Origin: Streptomyces sp. CB02980
GTDB taxonomy: Bacteria; Actinomycetota; Actinomycetes; Streptomycetales; Streptomycetaceae
DNA: 64,000 nt
Assembly (NCBI RefSeq): GCF_014451325.2
Contig: NZ_JACSCH020000027.1
Span: 1 to 64,000, forward strand
Direction: 5' to 3'
Positions 17,187-25,654 of this stretch are shown here, one piece after another. The notes under the pieces are model-generated. The model searched no databases and had not been told where the DNA came from. It saw only the letters and a program-made list of their open reading frames with translations. Position 1 is the stretch's first letter. The number at the start of each line of letters is the position of its first letter. The translations under genes and the position numbers were made by a program.

Positions 17187-18379
17187 GGCCGGGGCCGAGG
17201 CCGATCGCCGTCCTCTCGCTCCCGGACGAGCCGCCGCTCCCCCGCCGCGCCGATCAGGATGAGCAGGCCGGTCAGGCCGACCCCCCAGAGGATGGCCGTG
17301 GACGGCGCCACGACCTTGAGCAGACCGCCCGCAAGGGTGCCGCTGGCCGCGTAACCGGCGCCCACCGCCGCGTACATGACCGAGTACCCGGCGGCGAGCG
17401 CCGACGGCGGCAGGAGCTCTCTGAGGGCCAGGTTCCGGGCCAGGCTCGCCGGGGCCTGGAGGAGCCCGGCCGCGACCAGGGCAACCGCCATCCCCGCCGC
17501 CGAGGGCAGTACGGCGACCAGGGCGACGCCCGAGGCCACCGCGAGGACCAGGACGAGCGACTGGACGGTCAGCGTGCCGGGCCAGCCGGCCCGGAGGCCG
17601 TAGGCGAACGCGCCGACCGCCGAGCCGATCGAGAACCCGGCGAGCAGCAGACCCGCCCAGCCGATGCCGATCCCCCGCTGTTCGAGAAGGGCGGGCAGGA
17701 TCAGCTCGGCGAGCGCGAGCAGCGTCAGACCGGCCGCCCCCAGGACGTACACCGGCCAGGCCCGGAGCAGCGCCCGCCGCGTCGACGCGCCGTCCCCCTT
17801 GGCCGCCTGCTGCCAGCCGGGCGGGAGCGCCCACAGCCCGGCGACGGACAGACCCATCAGGGCCCCCATGAGCAGCAGGGGTACGGCGGGGTCGACGCCG
17901 AGCGCCAGGCCGGTGACGAGGGCGGGAGCGGCGGCCCAGATGCCGAAGGTCAGCACCGACTCCATGCTCATCGCCTGGGTCACGGCCCGCTCGGGGACGA
18001 GGCTGGTGAGGAGCGCGCGCAGCCCGCCGGGCACGGCGGCGGGCCCGGCGCCGCCGAGCAGGGCGAGGGCGGCGAGCACGACGGGGTGCGCCCCCGGCAC
18101 GAGCCCGAGACCCGCGAACCCGGCGGCCCCGACGGCGAGTCCGGCGACGAGCTGCGGCCGGGCGCGCTCGGCGTTCAGCCGCAGGCCGAGGACGGGCGCG
18201 GCGACGATCTCCCCGATGACGTACGCGGCGGCGAGCACGGCTCCGAGCGAGTACCCGCCGGGGCGCTCCCGGACGAGGAACACGAGGGCGAGGGGGGCCA
18301 TGGCGACGGGGAGCCGACCGGCGACGGTGACGGCGGACCAGGCGAGAACGGGACGGGTGGCGAGCTCGCGATAGGACAT
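17123..18379 (-). CDS. MFS transporter
   Basis: A 418-residue major facilitator with about twelve helices and little sequence between them; the C-terminal tail is charged (RLVREREDGDRPRPRPQEE). No clear substrate family. Starts at the ATG at 18379. Its 3' end overlaps the AraC-type regulator on the other strand by 64 bp, so the two mRNAs would be antisense to each other at their ends. Confidence 0.85.
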   Translation of the reverse strand: MSYRELATRPVLAWSAVTVAGRLPVAMAPLALVFLVRERPGGYSLGAVLAAAYVIGEIVAAPVLGLRLNAERARPQLVAGLAVGAAGFAGLGLVPGAHPVVLAALALLGGAGPAAVPGGLRALLTSLVPERAVTQAMSMESVLTFGIWAAAPALVTGLALGVDPAVPLLLMGALMGLSVAGLWALPPGWQQAAKGDGASTRRALLRAWPVYVLGAAGLTLLALAELILPALLEQRGIGIGWAGLLLAGFSIGSAVGAFAYGLRAGWPGTLTVQSLVLVLAVASGVALVAVLPSAAGMAVALVAAGLLQAPASLARNLALRELLPPSALAAGYSVMYAAVGAGYAASGTLAGGLLKVVAPSTAILWGVGLTGLLILIGAAGERRLVREREDGDRPRPRPQEEASEVSEAADAAVRNVRR

Positions 18380-18547
18380 GCTCAGGACCGTAACGACGGA
18401 CACCCGTGAGGCCCACCTCGTTTTCCCCGCCTCGTCCTCCGGGGCGCGCACCCTCTCCGCCCTCCCCGGCGTCCTGTTCCACGGACTCCTGCCCGCCACC
18501 ACCCCCGGCCGGACCACCGGACCGGGCTCCCGACGCGAGGTCGACGC

Positions 18548-19507
18548 ATGAAGCACACCACCAACCCCCGTCACGTGATCTTCGGCTCCGGTGCCGTCGG
18601 CACGGCCGTCGCCGAGGCGCTGGTCCGTCAGGGGGAGTCCGTACGCATCGTCAACCGGTCCGGCCGGGCGGACGTCCCCGACGGTGTCGAGGTGACGGCC
18701 GGTGACGCGGCCGATCCCGCGTTCACCACGGCCGTCGCGGCCGGCGCGGCCGTCGTCTACCAGGCCCTCAACCCGCCGTACCACCGCTGGCAGCAGGAGT
18801 TCCCCGCCCTCCAGGCCGGCGTGCTCGCCGCGGCCGAGGCGAGCGGCGCCCGGATGGTCTCGATGGACAACGTCTACAGCTACGGGTCGCCCGGGGGCCG
18901 CCCGTTCACCGAGGAGACCCCCGACGCCGCGACCACCCGCAAGGGGAGACTCCGGGGCCGGATGGCCCAGGACCTGCTCGCCGCCCACGGGGCCGGGCGC
19001 GTGGAGGTGGCGATCGGGCGCGCCTCCGACTACTTCGGGCCGCGCGGCGGCGCCCAGTCCAACCTCGGCGACCTGGTCTTCCCGGCTCTTCTCGCCGGGC
19101 GCACCGCCACCGTCCTGGGCGATCCGGACCAGCCGCACACCTACACCTACATCCCCGACATCGGGGAGGCACTCGCCCTCCTCGGCCGGCACCCCGACGC
19201 CCCGGGCCGCGTCTGGCACCTCCCCAACGACCCGCACACCCGCACGACCCGGGAACTCGTCGACCTGGCCCACCGCGCCACCGGCCGCCCCGGCTCCGCC
19301 CGCCTGCGCCGGATGCCGACGGCGGCGCTGTACGTGATGGGCGCGGTCAACCGGACCGTGCGCGAACTGATCGAGATGCGGTACGAGTTCGCGGAGCCGT
19401 TCGTCGTCGACTCCGCGCTCGTCAAGGAGCGGCTCGGCGCCGTCGCCACCCCGGTCGAGGAGGCCATGGACCGGACCGTGGCGGCGTACCGCGCCCTCAG
19501 AAAGTGA
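18548..19507 (+). CDS. NAD-dependent epimerase/dehydratase family protein
   Basis: A 319-residue extended short-chain dehydrogenase/reductase. The Rossmann motif is atypical: FGSGAVGTAV near residues 12-21 instead of GxxGxxG. The usual YxxxK is not obvious after the NVYSYGSP segment; the residues that follow (RKGRLRGRMAQ) suggest an atypical or non-catalytic member. GAGG precedes the ATG. It overlaps the alcohol dehydrogenase stop (opposite strand) by 11 bp. Substrate unknown. Confidence 0.85.
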   Translation: MKHTTNPRHVIFGSGAVGTAVAEALVRQGESVRIVNRSGRADVPDGVEVTAGDAADPAFTTAVAAGAAVVYQALNPPYHRWQQEFPALQAGVLAAAEASGARMVSMDNVYSYGSPGGRPFTEETPDAATTRKGRLRGRMAQDLLAAHGAGRVEVAIGRASDYFGPRGGAQSNLGDLVFPALLAGRTATVLGDPDQPHTYTYIPDIGEALALLGRHPDAPGRVWHLPNDPHTRTTRELVDLAHRATGRPGSARLRRMPTAALYVMGAVNRTVRELIEMRYEFAEPFVVDSALVKERLGAVATPVEEAMDRTVAAYRALRK

Positions 19508-20546
19508 GGACTCCCCGGGCCACCTTGCCCGCCTCCGCGTCCTCCACCGCCCTCGCGAACTCCTCCACCGGGTACGTGGCGGTGACGAGTTCGTCGAGGA
19601 GGAGGCGGCCCGAGCGGTACAGCTCGGCGTAGAGCGGGATGTCGCGCTGCGGGCGGGAGGAGCCGTACCGGCAGCCCAGGATCGACTTGTCCAGGAACAT
19701 CGCGGCGGGCAGGAAGCTCGCCTCCGCCTTCGGCGCGGTCATGCCGAGGAGGATCGCCTGGCCGTGCCGGTCGAGGAGGTCGATCGCGGTCCGGACGAGC
19801 CCGGTGTGCCCGACGCACTCGAAGACGTGGTCGGCGCCGGTGGGGAGGATCTCCCGTACCCCGTCGGTGGAGGTCAGGAAGTGGCTCGCCCCGAACTGCC
19901 GGGCCACCTCCTCCTTCGCCGGGTTCGTGTCCACGGCCACGATCGTCAGCGCGCCCGCGATCCTCGCGCCCTGGAGGACGTTGAGCCCGATCCCGCCCGT
20001 GCCGATGACGACGACGGTCTCGCCCCGTCCGACCCTCGCCCGGTTCAGTACGGCCCCGACGCCGGTGAGGACACCGCAGCCCATCAGGGCCGCCGAGGTC
20101 AGCGGGATGTCCTGCGGGATCCTCACGGCCTGGACCGCCTTCACGACGGTCCGCTCGGCGAACGACGAGTTCGACGCGAACTGGTAGAGCGGCCGCCCGC
20201 CCCGTGAGAACGGCTGTCCCGGCATCCCGATGGCCTTCCGGCACATGGTGGGCCGTCCGCGGTCGCAGTCCGCGCAGGCCCCGCAGTTGGCGAGGGTCGA
20301 CAGGGCCACGTGGTCGCCCGGGACGACGTGCGTGACCCCTGGTCCGACCGCCTCGACGACCCCGGCGCCCTCGTGCCCGAGGACGACGGGAGGGGGGAAG
20401 GGGATGGTGCCGTCGACGACCGACAGATCGCTGTGACACAGTCCGGCCGCCGCGATCCCCACCAGCACCTCGCCCGGTCCGGGGTCGCGTACCTCCAGGT
20501 CGTCGACGACCTGGACCTGCTTCCCGTCGAACACCACACCCCTCAT
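19497..20546 (-). CDS. Zinc-dependent alcohol dehydrogenase
   Basis: A 349-residue medium-chain dehydrogenase. Catalytic zinc ligands are in AAGLCHSD and GHEGAG; four structural-zinc cysteines are in CGACADCDRGRPTMC; NAD(H) binds at VIGTGGIGLNVL (about residues 173-185). It should oxidise a primary or secondary alcohol to the carbonyl. Its ATG overlaps the stop of the SDR gene as ATGA, so the two are translated as a unit, and both depend on the operator pair at 21599-21647. The role is probably an oxidation step in the same catabolic route. Confidence 0.92.
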   Translation of the reverse strand: MRGVVFDGKQVQVVDDLEVRDPGPGEVLVGIAAAGLCHSDLSVVDGTIPFPPPVVLGHEGAGVVEAVGPGVTHVVPGDHVALSTLANCGACADCDRGRPTMCRKAIGMPGQPFSRGGRPLYQFASNSSFAERTVVKAVQAVRIPQDIPLTSAALMGCGVLTGVGAVLNRARVGRGETVVVIGTGGIGLNVLQGARIAGALTIVAVDTNPAKEEVARQFGASHFLTSTDGVREILPTGADHVFECVGHTGLVRTAIDLLDRHGQAILLGMTAPKAEASFLPAAMFLDKSILGCRYGSSRPQRDIPLYAELYRSGRLLLDELVTATYPVEEFARAVEDAEAGKVARGVLTF

Positions 20547-21577
20547 GAGCCGTTCCCCTCGCTCGCGTCGGTACGGGCGCCCGCGCCGGGGCCCGCGGCG
20601 CCGCCCGCGCCCGGGCCCGCGCCCGCGGCGCCGCCCGCGCCCGGGCCGGTTCCCGTGCCCGCGCCCGTGTTGGGGCGGTCGCCCGCCGCCGCGGCCCGGG
20701 CCATCTCCTCCAGGCGCGCCAGCATCGGCATCGGGTCCACCCCCACCGTCCCCGGCAGGAAGTCCGCGATCCGCTCCGGGGTCCAGGCGCCGCCCTCCGC
20801 GTATCCCGCCCGCAGCTCCCTGGGCTGCGCCCAGACCGCGATCTTCGGGCCGGCGATCGTGTAGACCTGGCCGGTGATCCTCTCCTCGCGGGCCCGCTCG
20901 GAGAGCAGGTAGACCACGAGGGCGGCCACGTCCTCCGGCTCCCCGATCTCCTTCAGCTCCATCGGGACGTTCGCCGACATCCGGGTCCGCGCCACCGGCG
21001 CCACCGCGTTCGCCGTCACCCCGTACTTGTGGAGGCCGAGCGCGGCCGACCGTACGAGGGAGATGATCCCGCCCTTCGCGGCCGAGTAGTTGGCCTGCGC
21101 CACCGAGCCCTGGTGGTTGCCGCTCGTGAAGCCGATCAGCGTCCCGGTCCCCTGGCGCCGCATGATCGCCGAGGCCGCCCGGAAGACCGTGAACGTGCCC
21201 TTCAGATGCGTCGCGACGACCGGGTCCCACTCCTCCTCGGACATGTTGAAGAGCATCCGCTCGCGCAGGATGCCCGCCACGCACACGACCCCGTCCAGGC
21301 GCCCGTACTCGGCGAGGGCGACGTCGACGACCCGCTGCCCGCCCGCCATCGTCGAGATGTCGTCCGCCACCGCGACCGCCGTGCCACCCCCCGCCTCGAT
21401 CTCCTTCACCACCGAAAGCGCGATCTCCGAGGTCGGTTCACCGCCCTCGATCGACACCCCGTAGTCGTTGACGACGACCTTCGCGCCCTCCGCCGCGCAC
21501 GCGAGGGCAACGGCGCGGCCGATGCCCCGCCCCGCGCCCGTCACGGCGACGACCTTGCCAGCCAAGAAGTTCCCCAC
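20543..21577 (-). CDS. Short-chain dehydrogenase, MFE-2/17-beta-HSD4-like hydroxyacyl-CoA dehydrogenase
   Basis: A 344-residue SDR: cofactor motif TGAGRGIG, the VVVNDYG segment typical of the peroxisomal MFE-2 dehydrogenase branch, and catalytic YSAAKGG. Such enzymes oxidise (R)-3-hydroxyacyl-CoA. After about residue 300 comes a Gly/Ala/Pro tail of about 40 residues made of a short repeat (GAGGAAGAGPGAGGAAGP), absent from most relatives. I chose the GTG at 21577 after GGGAGGGG; the frame stays open to 21619, but those extra residues would be encoded by operator site 5. First gene of the SDR-ADH operon. Confidence 0.9.
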   Translation of the reverse strand: MGNFLAGKVVAVTGAGRGIGRAVALACAAEGAKVVVNDYGVSIEGGEPTSEIALSVVKEIEAGGGTAVAVADDISTMAGGQRVVDVALAEYGRLDGVVCVAGILRERMLFNMSEEEWDPVVATHLKGTFTVFRAASAIMRRQGTGTLIGFTSGNHQGSVAQANYSAAKGGIISLVRSAALGLHKYGVTANAVAPVARTRMSANVPMELKEIGEPEDVAALVVYLLSERAREERITGQVYTIAGPKIAVWAQPRELRAGYAEGGAWTPERIADFLPGTVGVDPMPMLARLEEMARAAAAGDRPNTGAGTGTGPGAGGAAGAGPGAGGAAGPGAGARTDASEGNGS

Positions 21578-21598
21578 GCCCGGCCCCTCCCGCAGTTT

Positions 21599-21613
21599 CT
21601 GACGGTCCGTTAG
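21599..21613. promoter_or_regulatory. CTGAC-N5-GTCAG operator, site 5
   Basis: CTGACGGTCCGTTAG, one mismatch in the right arm, 22 bp upstream of the SDR start. Confidence 0.65.
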
Positions 21614-21632
21614 ATTCATTCGTCGTCAGGAT

Positions 21633-21647
21633 TCTACGGTCCGTCAG
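21633..21647. promoter_or_regulatory. CTGAC-N5-GTCAG operator, site 6 (weak left arm)
   Basis: TCTACGGTCCGTCAG keeps the core GGTCC and the right arm; the left arm is degenerate. It lies 31 bp before the cyclase start, on the other side of the divergent promoter region from site 5. Confidence 0.55.
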
Positions 21648-21677
21648 ATACCGGAAAACAAGACCCCGGAGGCCCCG

Positions 21678-22604
21678 ATGTCTCTGCCCGCCGCATTCCA
21701 CGAGATCGCCAAGCGCGTCAACAACTGGGGCCGTTGGGGCCAGGACGACGAGATCGGCACCCTCAACCTTGTCACCGACGAGGTCGTACGGGAGGCCGTC
21801 GCCACCGTCCGCACCGGCCACCGCGTCCCCCTCGCCGTCGACCTCAAGCAGGACGGCGTCCAGACCGGCATGATCCCCGGCCGGGTCAATCCGCTCCACG
21901 TCATGGTCCAGATCAACCAGGAGCTCTTCGGCCCCGGCACGGTCGCGACCAGCGACGACGCCGTGACCCTCGGCCTCCAGGCCGGCACCCACTGGGACGC
22001 GCTGACCCATGTCTCCCACTCGGGCCACCTGTACAACGGCCGCCCCGCCGCCACCATCACCCCGCACGGCCGCTCCGAGTTCAGCGGCATCCACACGGCC
22101 CGCCACCTCGTGAGCCGCGGGGTCCTGCTCGACGTGGCCGCGGCCAAGGGCCTGGACCGCCTGCCGGGCGACCACGCCGTCACGCCCGAGGACCTGGACG
22201 AGGCCGCCGACTTCGCCGGGGTGACCGTACGGTCCGGCGACATCGTGCTCGTACGGACGGGTCAGATGCAGTCGTACCTGGCCGGCGACCGGCACGGATA
22301 CGCCTTCCCGTCACCCGGACTCTCGATCCGTACGCCGGAGTGGTTCCACGCCCGGGACGTCGCGGCCGTCGCCAACGACACCCTCACCTTCGAGATCTTC
22401 CCACCGGAGATCGAGGACCTGTGGCTGCCCGTGCACGCCCTCGACCTGGTCGAGATGGGCATGCTCCAGGGGCAGAACTGGAATCTGGAAGCTCTGTCCA
22501 CAGCCTGTGCACAAGAGCGGCGCTACGCCTTCCTGCTCTCCGCGATGCCCGAGCCCTTCGTGGGCGGTACGGGCACACCGGTGGCACCGGTCGCCATCCT
22601 CTGA
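21678..22604 (+). CDS. Cyclase family protein (kynurenine formamidase-like metal hydrolase)
   Basis: A 308-residue member of the cyclase/KynB superfamily. The metal-binding signature appears as AGTHWDALTHVSHSGH (about residues 101-116). Members hydrolyse amides, esters or cyclic beta-diketone-type bonds with a bound metal. The start ATG follows GGAGG. It is divergent from the SDR-ADH operon with two operators between, so a hydrolytic ring-opening step in the same pathway is a reasonable inference; true kynurenine formamidase is less likely because no tryptophan-degradation genes are near. Confidence 0.88.
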   Translation: MSLPAAFHEIAKRVNNWGRWGQDDEIGTLNLVTDEVVREAVATVRTGHRVPLAVDLKQDGVQTGMIPGRVNPLHVMVQINQELFGPGTVATSDDAVTLGLQAGTHWDALTHVSHSGHLYNGRPAATITPHGRSEFSGIHTARHLVSRGVLLDVAAAKGLDRLPGDHAVTPEDLDEAADFAGVTVRSGDIVLVRTGQMQSYLAGDRHGYAFPSPGLSIRTPEWFHARDVAAVANDTLTFEIFPPEIEDLWLPVHALDLVEMGMLQGQNWNLEALSTACAQERRYAFLLSAMPEPFVGGTGTPVAPVAIL

Positions 22605-22657
22605 GTACCGGCACCTCGACGGGTGGCGGCGCGCTCGGCTCGGCAGCCGTCACCCGC

Positions 22658-22720
22658 CACCCGGCCGCGAAGGTCAGTGGTGCACCCGGCCGCGAACCGT
22701 CAGCAGTGCACCCGGCCGGG
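22658..22720. repeat. Tandem repeat, about 2.5 x 25 bp in a convergent gap
   Basis: CACCCGGCCGCGAA...TCAG..GTG is repeated at 22658-22682 and 22683-22708 with a partial third copy to 22720. The array covers the last codons of the ATP-binding protein gene on the other strand. Confidence 0.7.
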
Positions 22721-23206
22721 CGCCACCGACACCCCCGGGCCCGAACCGGGACCGACGCCCGGACCGTGCCCCGAACCACGCCCCGAGCCCGGCCCCAGAC
22801 CCGGCGAAGGCGCGGCCGGAGCCGGGTCCACCTCGCACCAGATGCTCTTGCCGGCGCCCTCGGGCTGCCAGCCCCACCGGTCCGCGAGGCCGTCGACCAG
22901 CTCCAGGCCGCGCCCATTGGTGTCTTCGCCCTCCGCGTGCCGGGGTCGCGGCGGGCGGTCGCTCGCGTCCGCCACCTCGACCCGCACACCGCCCTCCGCC
23001 GCGAACAGCATCCGCAGGACGGCCGGACAGCCGGTGTGCACCACCGCGTTGGTCACGAGCTCGGAGATGATCAGCACCAGCGTCTCGGCCAGCGGCTCGT
23101 CATCGCCTATGCCCGAACCGGCGAGCCGTGACCGGGCCCACCTCCGGGCTCGCCCCACCTCCGCCGGGTCCGGCCCGACCTCCAACTGAACCTGAAGCAC
23201 CTGCAC
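22700..23206 (-). CDS. RsbW-like ATP-binding protein (HATPase_c, anti-sigma-type)
   Basis: A 168-residue protein. The GHKL ATPase motifs are visible: ISELVTNAVVHTG (N box), VEVADASDRPP (G1) and TNGRGLELVDGLADRWG (G2). Many Streptomyces genes of this kind encode single-domain serine kinases that bind sigma or STAS partners. After residue about 130 comes a Gly/Pro/Ser-rich tail partly encoded by the tandem repeat at the gene end. GTG start with a weak ribosome site. A possible partner is the STAS protein at 28512-28937, but they are not adjacent. Confidence 0.85.
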   Translation of the reverse strand: MQVLQVQLEVGPDPAEVGRARRWARSRLAGSGIGDDEPLAETLVLIISELVTNAVVHTGCPAVLRMLFAAEGGVRVEVADASDRPPRPRHAEGEDTNGRGLELVDGLADRWGWQPEGAGKSIWCEVDPAPAAPSPGLGPGSGRGSGHGPGVGPGSGPGVSVAPGRVHC

Positions 23207-23618
23207 CGCTCACACCATCCGAACCGGCGGACACATCGCCTCGCGCCTCACAGCCATCGACGCCCTTACGGAACGTGATTCCCTTGTGAGACAGCATGGT
23301 TGACGTACAGTCACCGCAACAAGCGCTTCGGGCATATTCCAGCGCGAAGGAGTACGCGTAGTCCATACTGTGCGACGCACGCTGCGGGGAGTCGAACAGG
23401 AGCGCGCGGAGCGCCTCCTCGGGGCGCGAGCGGCGCGCATTCCCGGGCCCGGAGTCACCTCAGGGGCGACACCGGGACGATCCGGGCCAACGAGCACTCG
23501 CATCCCACGGAGCGTACCGGAGCCGGAGGCCGACTCCGGGCCGTGACGGCCCCGCCGAAGGACACAACCAGATATCAACATTCCGTGACCCGGCGGGCGC
23601 GGAGAGCGATGCCGGGAG
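23207..23618. other. Intergenic region without a clear gene
   Basis: 412 bp between the ATP-binding protein and an acyl-CoA dehydrogenase gene. A 21-codon ORF (23295-23360, + strand, starting MVDVQSPQQALRAYSS) and a 59-codon GTG frame after it are open but have no clear ribosome site. No strong hairpin or operator palindrome is seen. Confidence 0.5.
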
Positions 23619-24494
23619 TCACAGTCCGGCGGCCACCGCCTCCTCGGCGCGCGCGGCGGGCAGGCGCAGCTCGGCCCGCACCCAGGCGCGCTTGAGATGC
23701 AGATGGACGTCGGCCTCCCAGGTGAAGCCCATGCCGCCGTGGATCTGGAGGCAGTCGCGGGCGTTGGCGGTCGCGGCCTCGTCGGCGAGGAGCTTGGCGC
23801 CGGCGATCTCGACGGGGTCGGCGGTGAGGGAGGCGGCGCGGACGGCGGCGCGGGCGAGCTCGGCACGGACGAGCATCCCGGCGCAGAGATGCTTGACGGC
23901 CTGGAACCCCCCGATGACCTGCCCGAACTGCTCCCGCCTGCGGGCGTAGGAGACCGCCGACCCGGCAGTGGCCTCCGCGCTGCCCACCTGCTCGGCGGCG
24001 GTGAGCAGGACGGCCTCGAGACTCGGCTCTCCCCCGCCGCCGGGGGCGGGCACGGGCACCCGGTGCAGCGGTGTCAGCGGATCCACCGACCTCATCGGTA
24101 CGGCCCCGGTGGTGTCCCCCAGCACCACATCCGCCTCGTCCAGCCAAGGAACCAGCCCCTCGGACACCTCGGTCACCACCACGTCCCCCTCCGCCGCCCC
24201 CGGCACGACCCCCGCCGCCATGTGCGTGGCGACCAACGGCCCCGGCAGCAGCACCCGCCCCGCCTCCTCGAACACGAGGACCGCCTCCGGAAGGCCGAGG
24301 CCCACACCCCCCTCCTCCTCCGGGACGCGCAGCGCGAAGAACCCTGCCGCGCCGAGCTCCCGCCACAGGTCGCGGTCCAGCGTCCCGCCGGAGTCGACCG
24401 CCGCCCGCAGTGCCTCCCGGTCGAAGCGGCCTTCGAGGAGGTCCCGTACGCCGCGCCGCAGGGCCGTCTGGTCCTCGGTGAGTCGGAAGTCCAT
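23619..24494 (-). CDS. Acyl-CoA dehydrogenase (short-form subunit)
   Basis: A 291-residue acyl-CoA dehydrogenase-like protein, shorter than the usual 380 residues, mostly through a reduced middle domain. The C-terminal helical domain is clear (YARRREQFGQVIGGFQAVKH, QIHGGMGFTWEADVHLHLKR). Pairs of one short and one full-length member often form heteromeric enzymes in actinobacteria, especially for steroid-type substrates; the upstream gene encodes the full-length partner. The ATG at 24494 fits the family start; a GTG at 24506 would overlap the upstream stop as GTGA. Last gene of the amidohydrolase operon. Confidence 0.88.
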   Translation of the reverse strand: MDFRLTEDQTALRRGVRDLLEGRFDREALRAAVDSGGTLDRDLWRELGAAGFFALRVPEEEGGVGLGLPEAVLVFEEAGRVLLPGPLVATHMAAGVVPGAAEGDVVVTEVSEGLVPWLDEADVVLGDTTGAVPMRSVDPLTPLHRVPVPAPGGGGEPSLEAVLLTAAEQVGSAEATAGSAVSYARRREQFGQVIGGFQAVKHLCAGMLVRAELARAAVRAASLTADPVEIAGAKLLADEAATANARDCLQIHGGMGFTWEADVHLHLKRAWVRAELRLPAARAEEAVAAGL

Positions 24495-24502
24495 GGCGGG
24501 AG

Positions 24503-25654
24503 TCACCGGCCCTTCGGCAGGCCGAGGATGCGCTCGGCGACGATGTTGCGCTGGATCTGGGAGGTGCCGGCCGCGATCGTGTACGAGAGCGAGGACAGCC
24601 GGTCGAGGGTCCAGTCGCGGCCGAGGTCGAGCGCGTCGGGGCCGAGGACGGCGGCTGCGGCCTCGTACAGCTCCTGGCGGGCGTGCGAGTAGTGCAGCTT
24701 GAAGACGGAGCCGCCCGCGCCGGGCACCCCGCCGGTCGCCTGCGCCTCGCTGACGTTGGCCTGGACGATCCGCCACAGGGCCCGGAACTCGGCGGACAGC
24801 CTGCCGAGGCGGCGGCGCAGGACGGCGTCGTCCCAGGTGCCGTTCTTCCGGGCGGTGCGGGCGAGTTCGCCGAGGAGGCGGCGGCAGGCGACGACCTCGC
24901 CGACGAACGCGGTGCCGCGTTCGAAGGAGAGGGTGACCATGGTGACCCGCCAGCCGTCGTTCTCCTCGCCGATCCGGTTCTCGACGGGCACCCGTACCTC
25001 GTCGAGGAAGACCTCGGCGAACTCCGTGGATCCGGCGAGCGTCCGCAGCGGTCGTACGGTGATGCCGGGGGCGTCCATGGGCATCGCGAGCCAGGTGATT
25101 CCCCGGTGTTTGGAGGGCGCGTTCCCCTGTCCCGTCTCGGGGCCCGTCCGTACGAGCAGTTCGCACCAGTCGGCGACCTCCGCGTGCGAGGTCCAGATCT
25201 TCTGGCCGGTGACGACGTACGCGTCCCCGTCCCGTACCGCCCGGGTCCGCAGCGAGGCGAGGTCGGAGCCGGCGCCGGGCTCGCTGAAGCCCTGGCACCA
25301 GACCTCGTCGCCGCGCAGGACCGGCGGCAGCCAGCGGGCGCGCTGTTCGGCCGTGCCCTCGGCGGCGATCGTCGGGCCCGCGTGGAGGAGGCCGACGAAG
25401 TTGGCGCCGACGTAGGGCGCCCCGGCGAGTTCGGTCTCCTCCAGGAAGATCAGCCGCTGTGTCGGGGAGGCGTCCCAGTGCACGTCGGCGTACCCGGCGT
25501 CGTACAGCCGGCGCTGCCAGCCGCAGTCGTACGCCCGGCGGGCCGGCCAGTCCATCGGGTCGGGTCTCGGCGGGAGTCCGGGCAGGGTCGCGGTGAGCCA
25601 TTCCCGGAGCCGGGCGCGGAACTCCTCCTCCTCGTCGGTGCAGGAGAGGTCCAT
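24503..25654 (-). CDS. Acyl-CoA dehydrogenase (full-length subunit)
   Basis: A 383-residue flavoprotein dehydrogenase: N-terminal helical domain, FAD-contact region WCQGFSEPGAGSDLASLRTRA, middle beta domain (TGQKIWTSHA), and C-terminal domain ending in GTSQIQRNIVAERILGLPKGR. It should introduce an alpha,beta double bond into an acyl-CoA. The usual catalytic Glu is not obvious in the C-terminal domain, as in some heteromeric enzymes. Its ATG shares one base with the amidohydrolase TGA, and its TGA meets the next gene closely, so all three are one operon. Confidence 0.9.
   Translation of the reverse strand: MDLSCTDEEEEFRARLREWLTATLPGLPPRPDPMDWPARRAYDCGWQRRLYDAGYADVHWDASPTQRLIFLEETELAGAPYVGANFVGLLHAGPTIAAEGTAEQRARWLPPVLRGDEVWCQGFSEPGAGSDLASLRTRAVRDGDAYVVTGQKIWTSHAEVADWCELLVRTGPETGQGNAPSKHRGITWLAMPMDAPGITVRPLRTLAGSTEFAEVFLDEVRVPVENRIGEENDGWRVTMVTLSFERGTAFVGEVVACRRLLGELARTARKNGTWDDAVLRRRLGRLSAEFRALWRIVQANVSEAQATGGVPGAGGSVFKLHYSHARQELYEAAAAVLGPDALDLGRDWTLDRLSSLSYTIAAGTSQIQRNIVAERILGLPKGR

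Noticed and set aside
23100..23366. An 88-codon minus-strand frame overlapping the ATP-binding protein start
   Set aside because: It overlaps a well-supported gene out of frame and has a low-complexity Gly/Ser tail.
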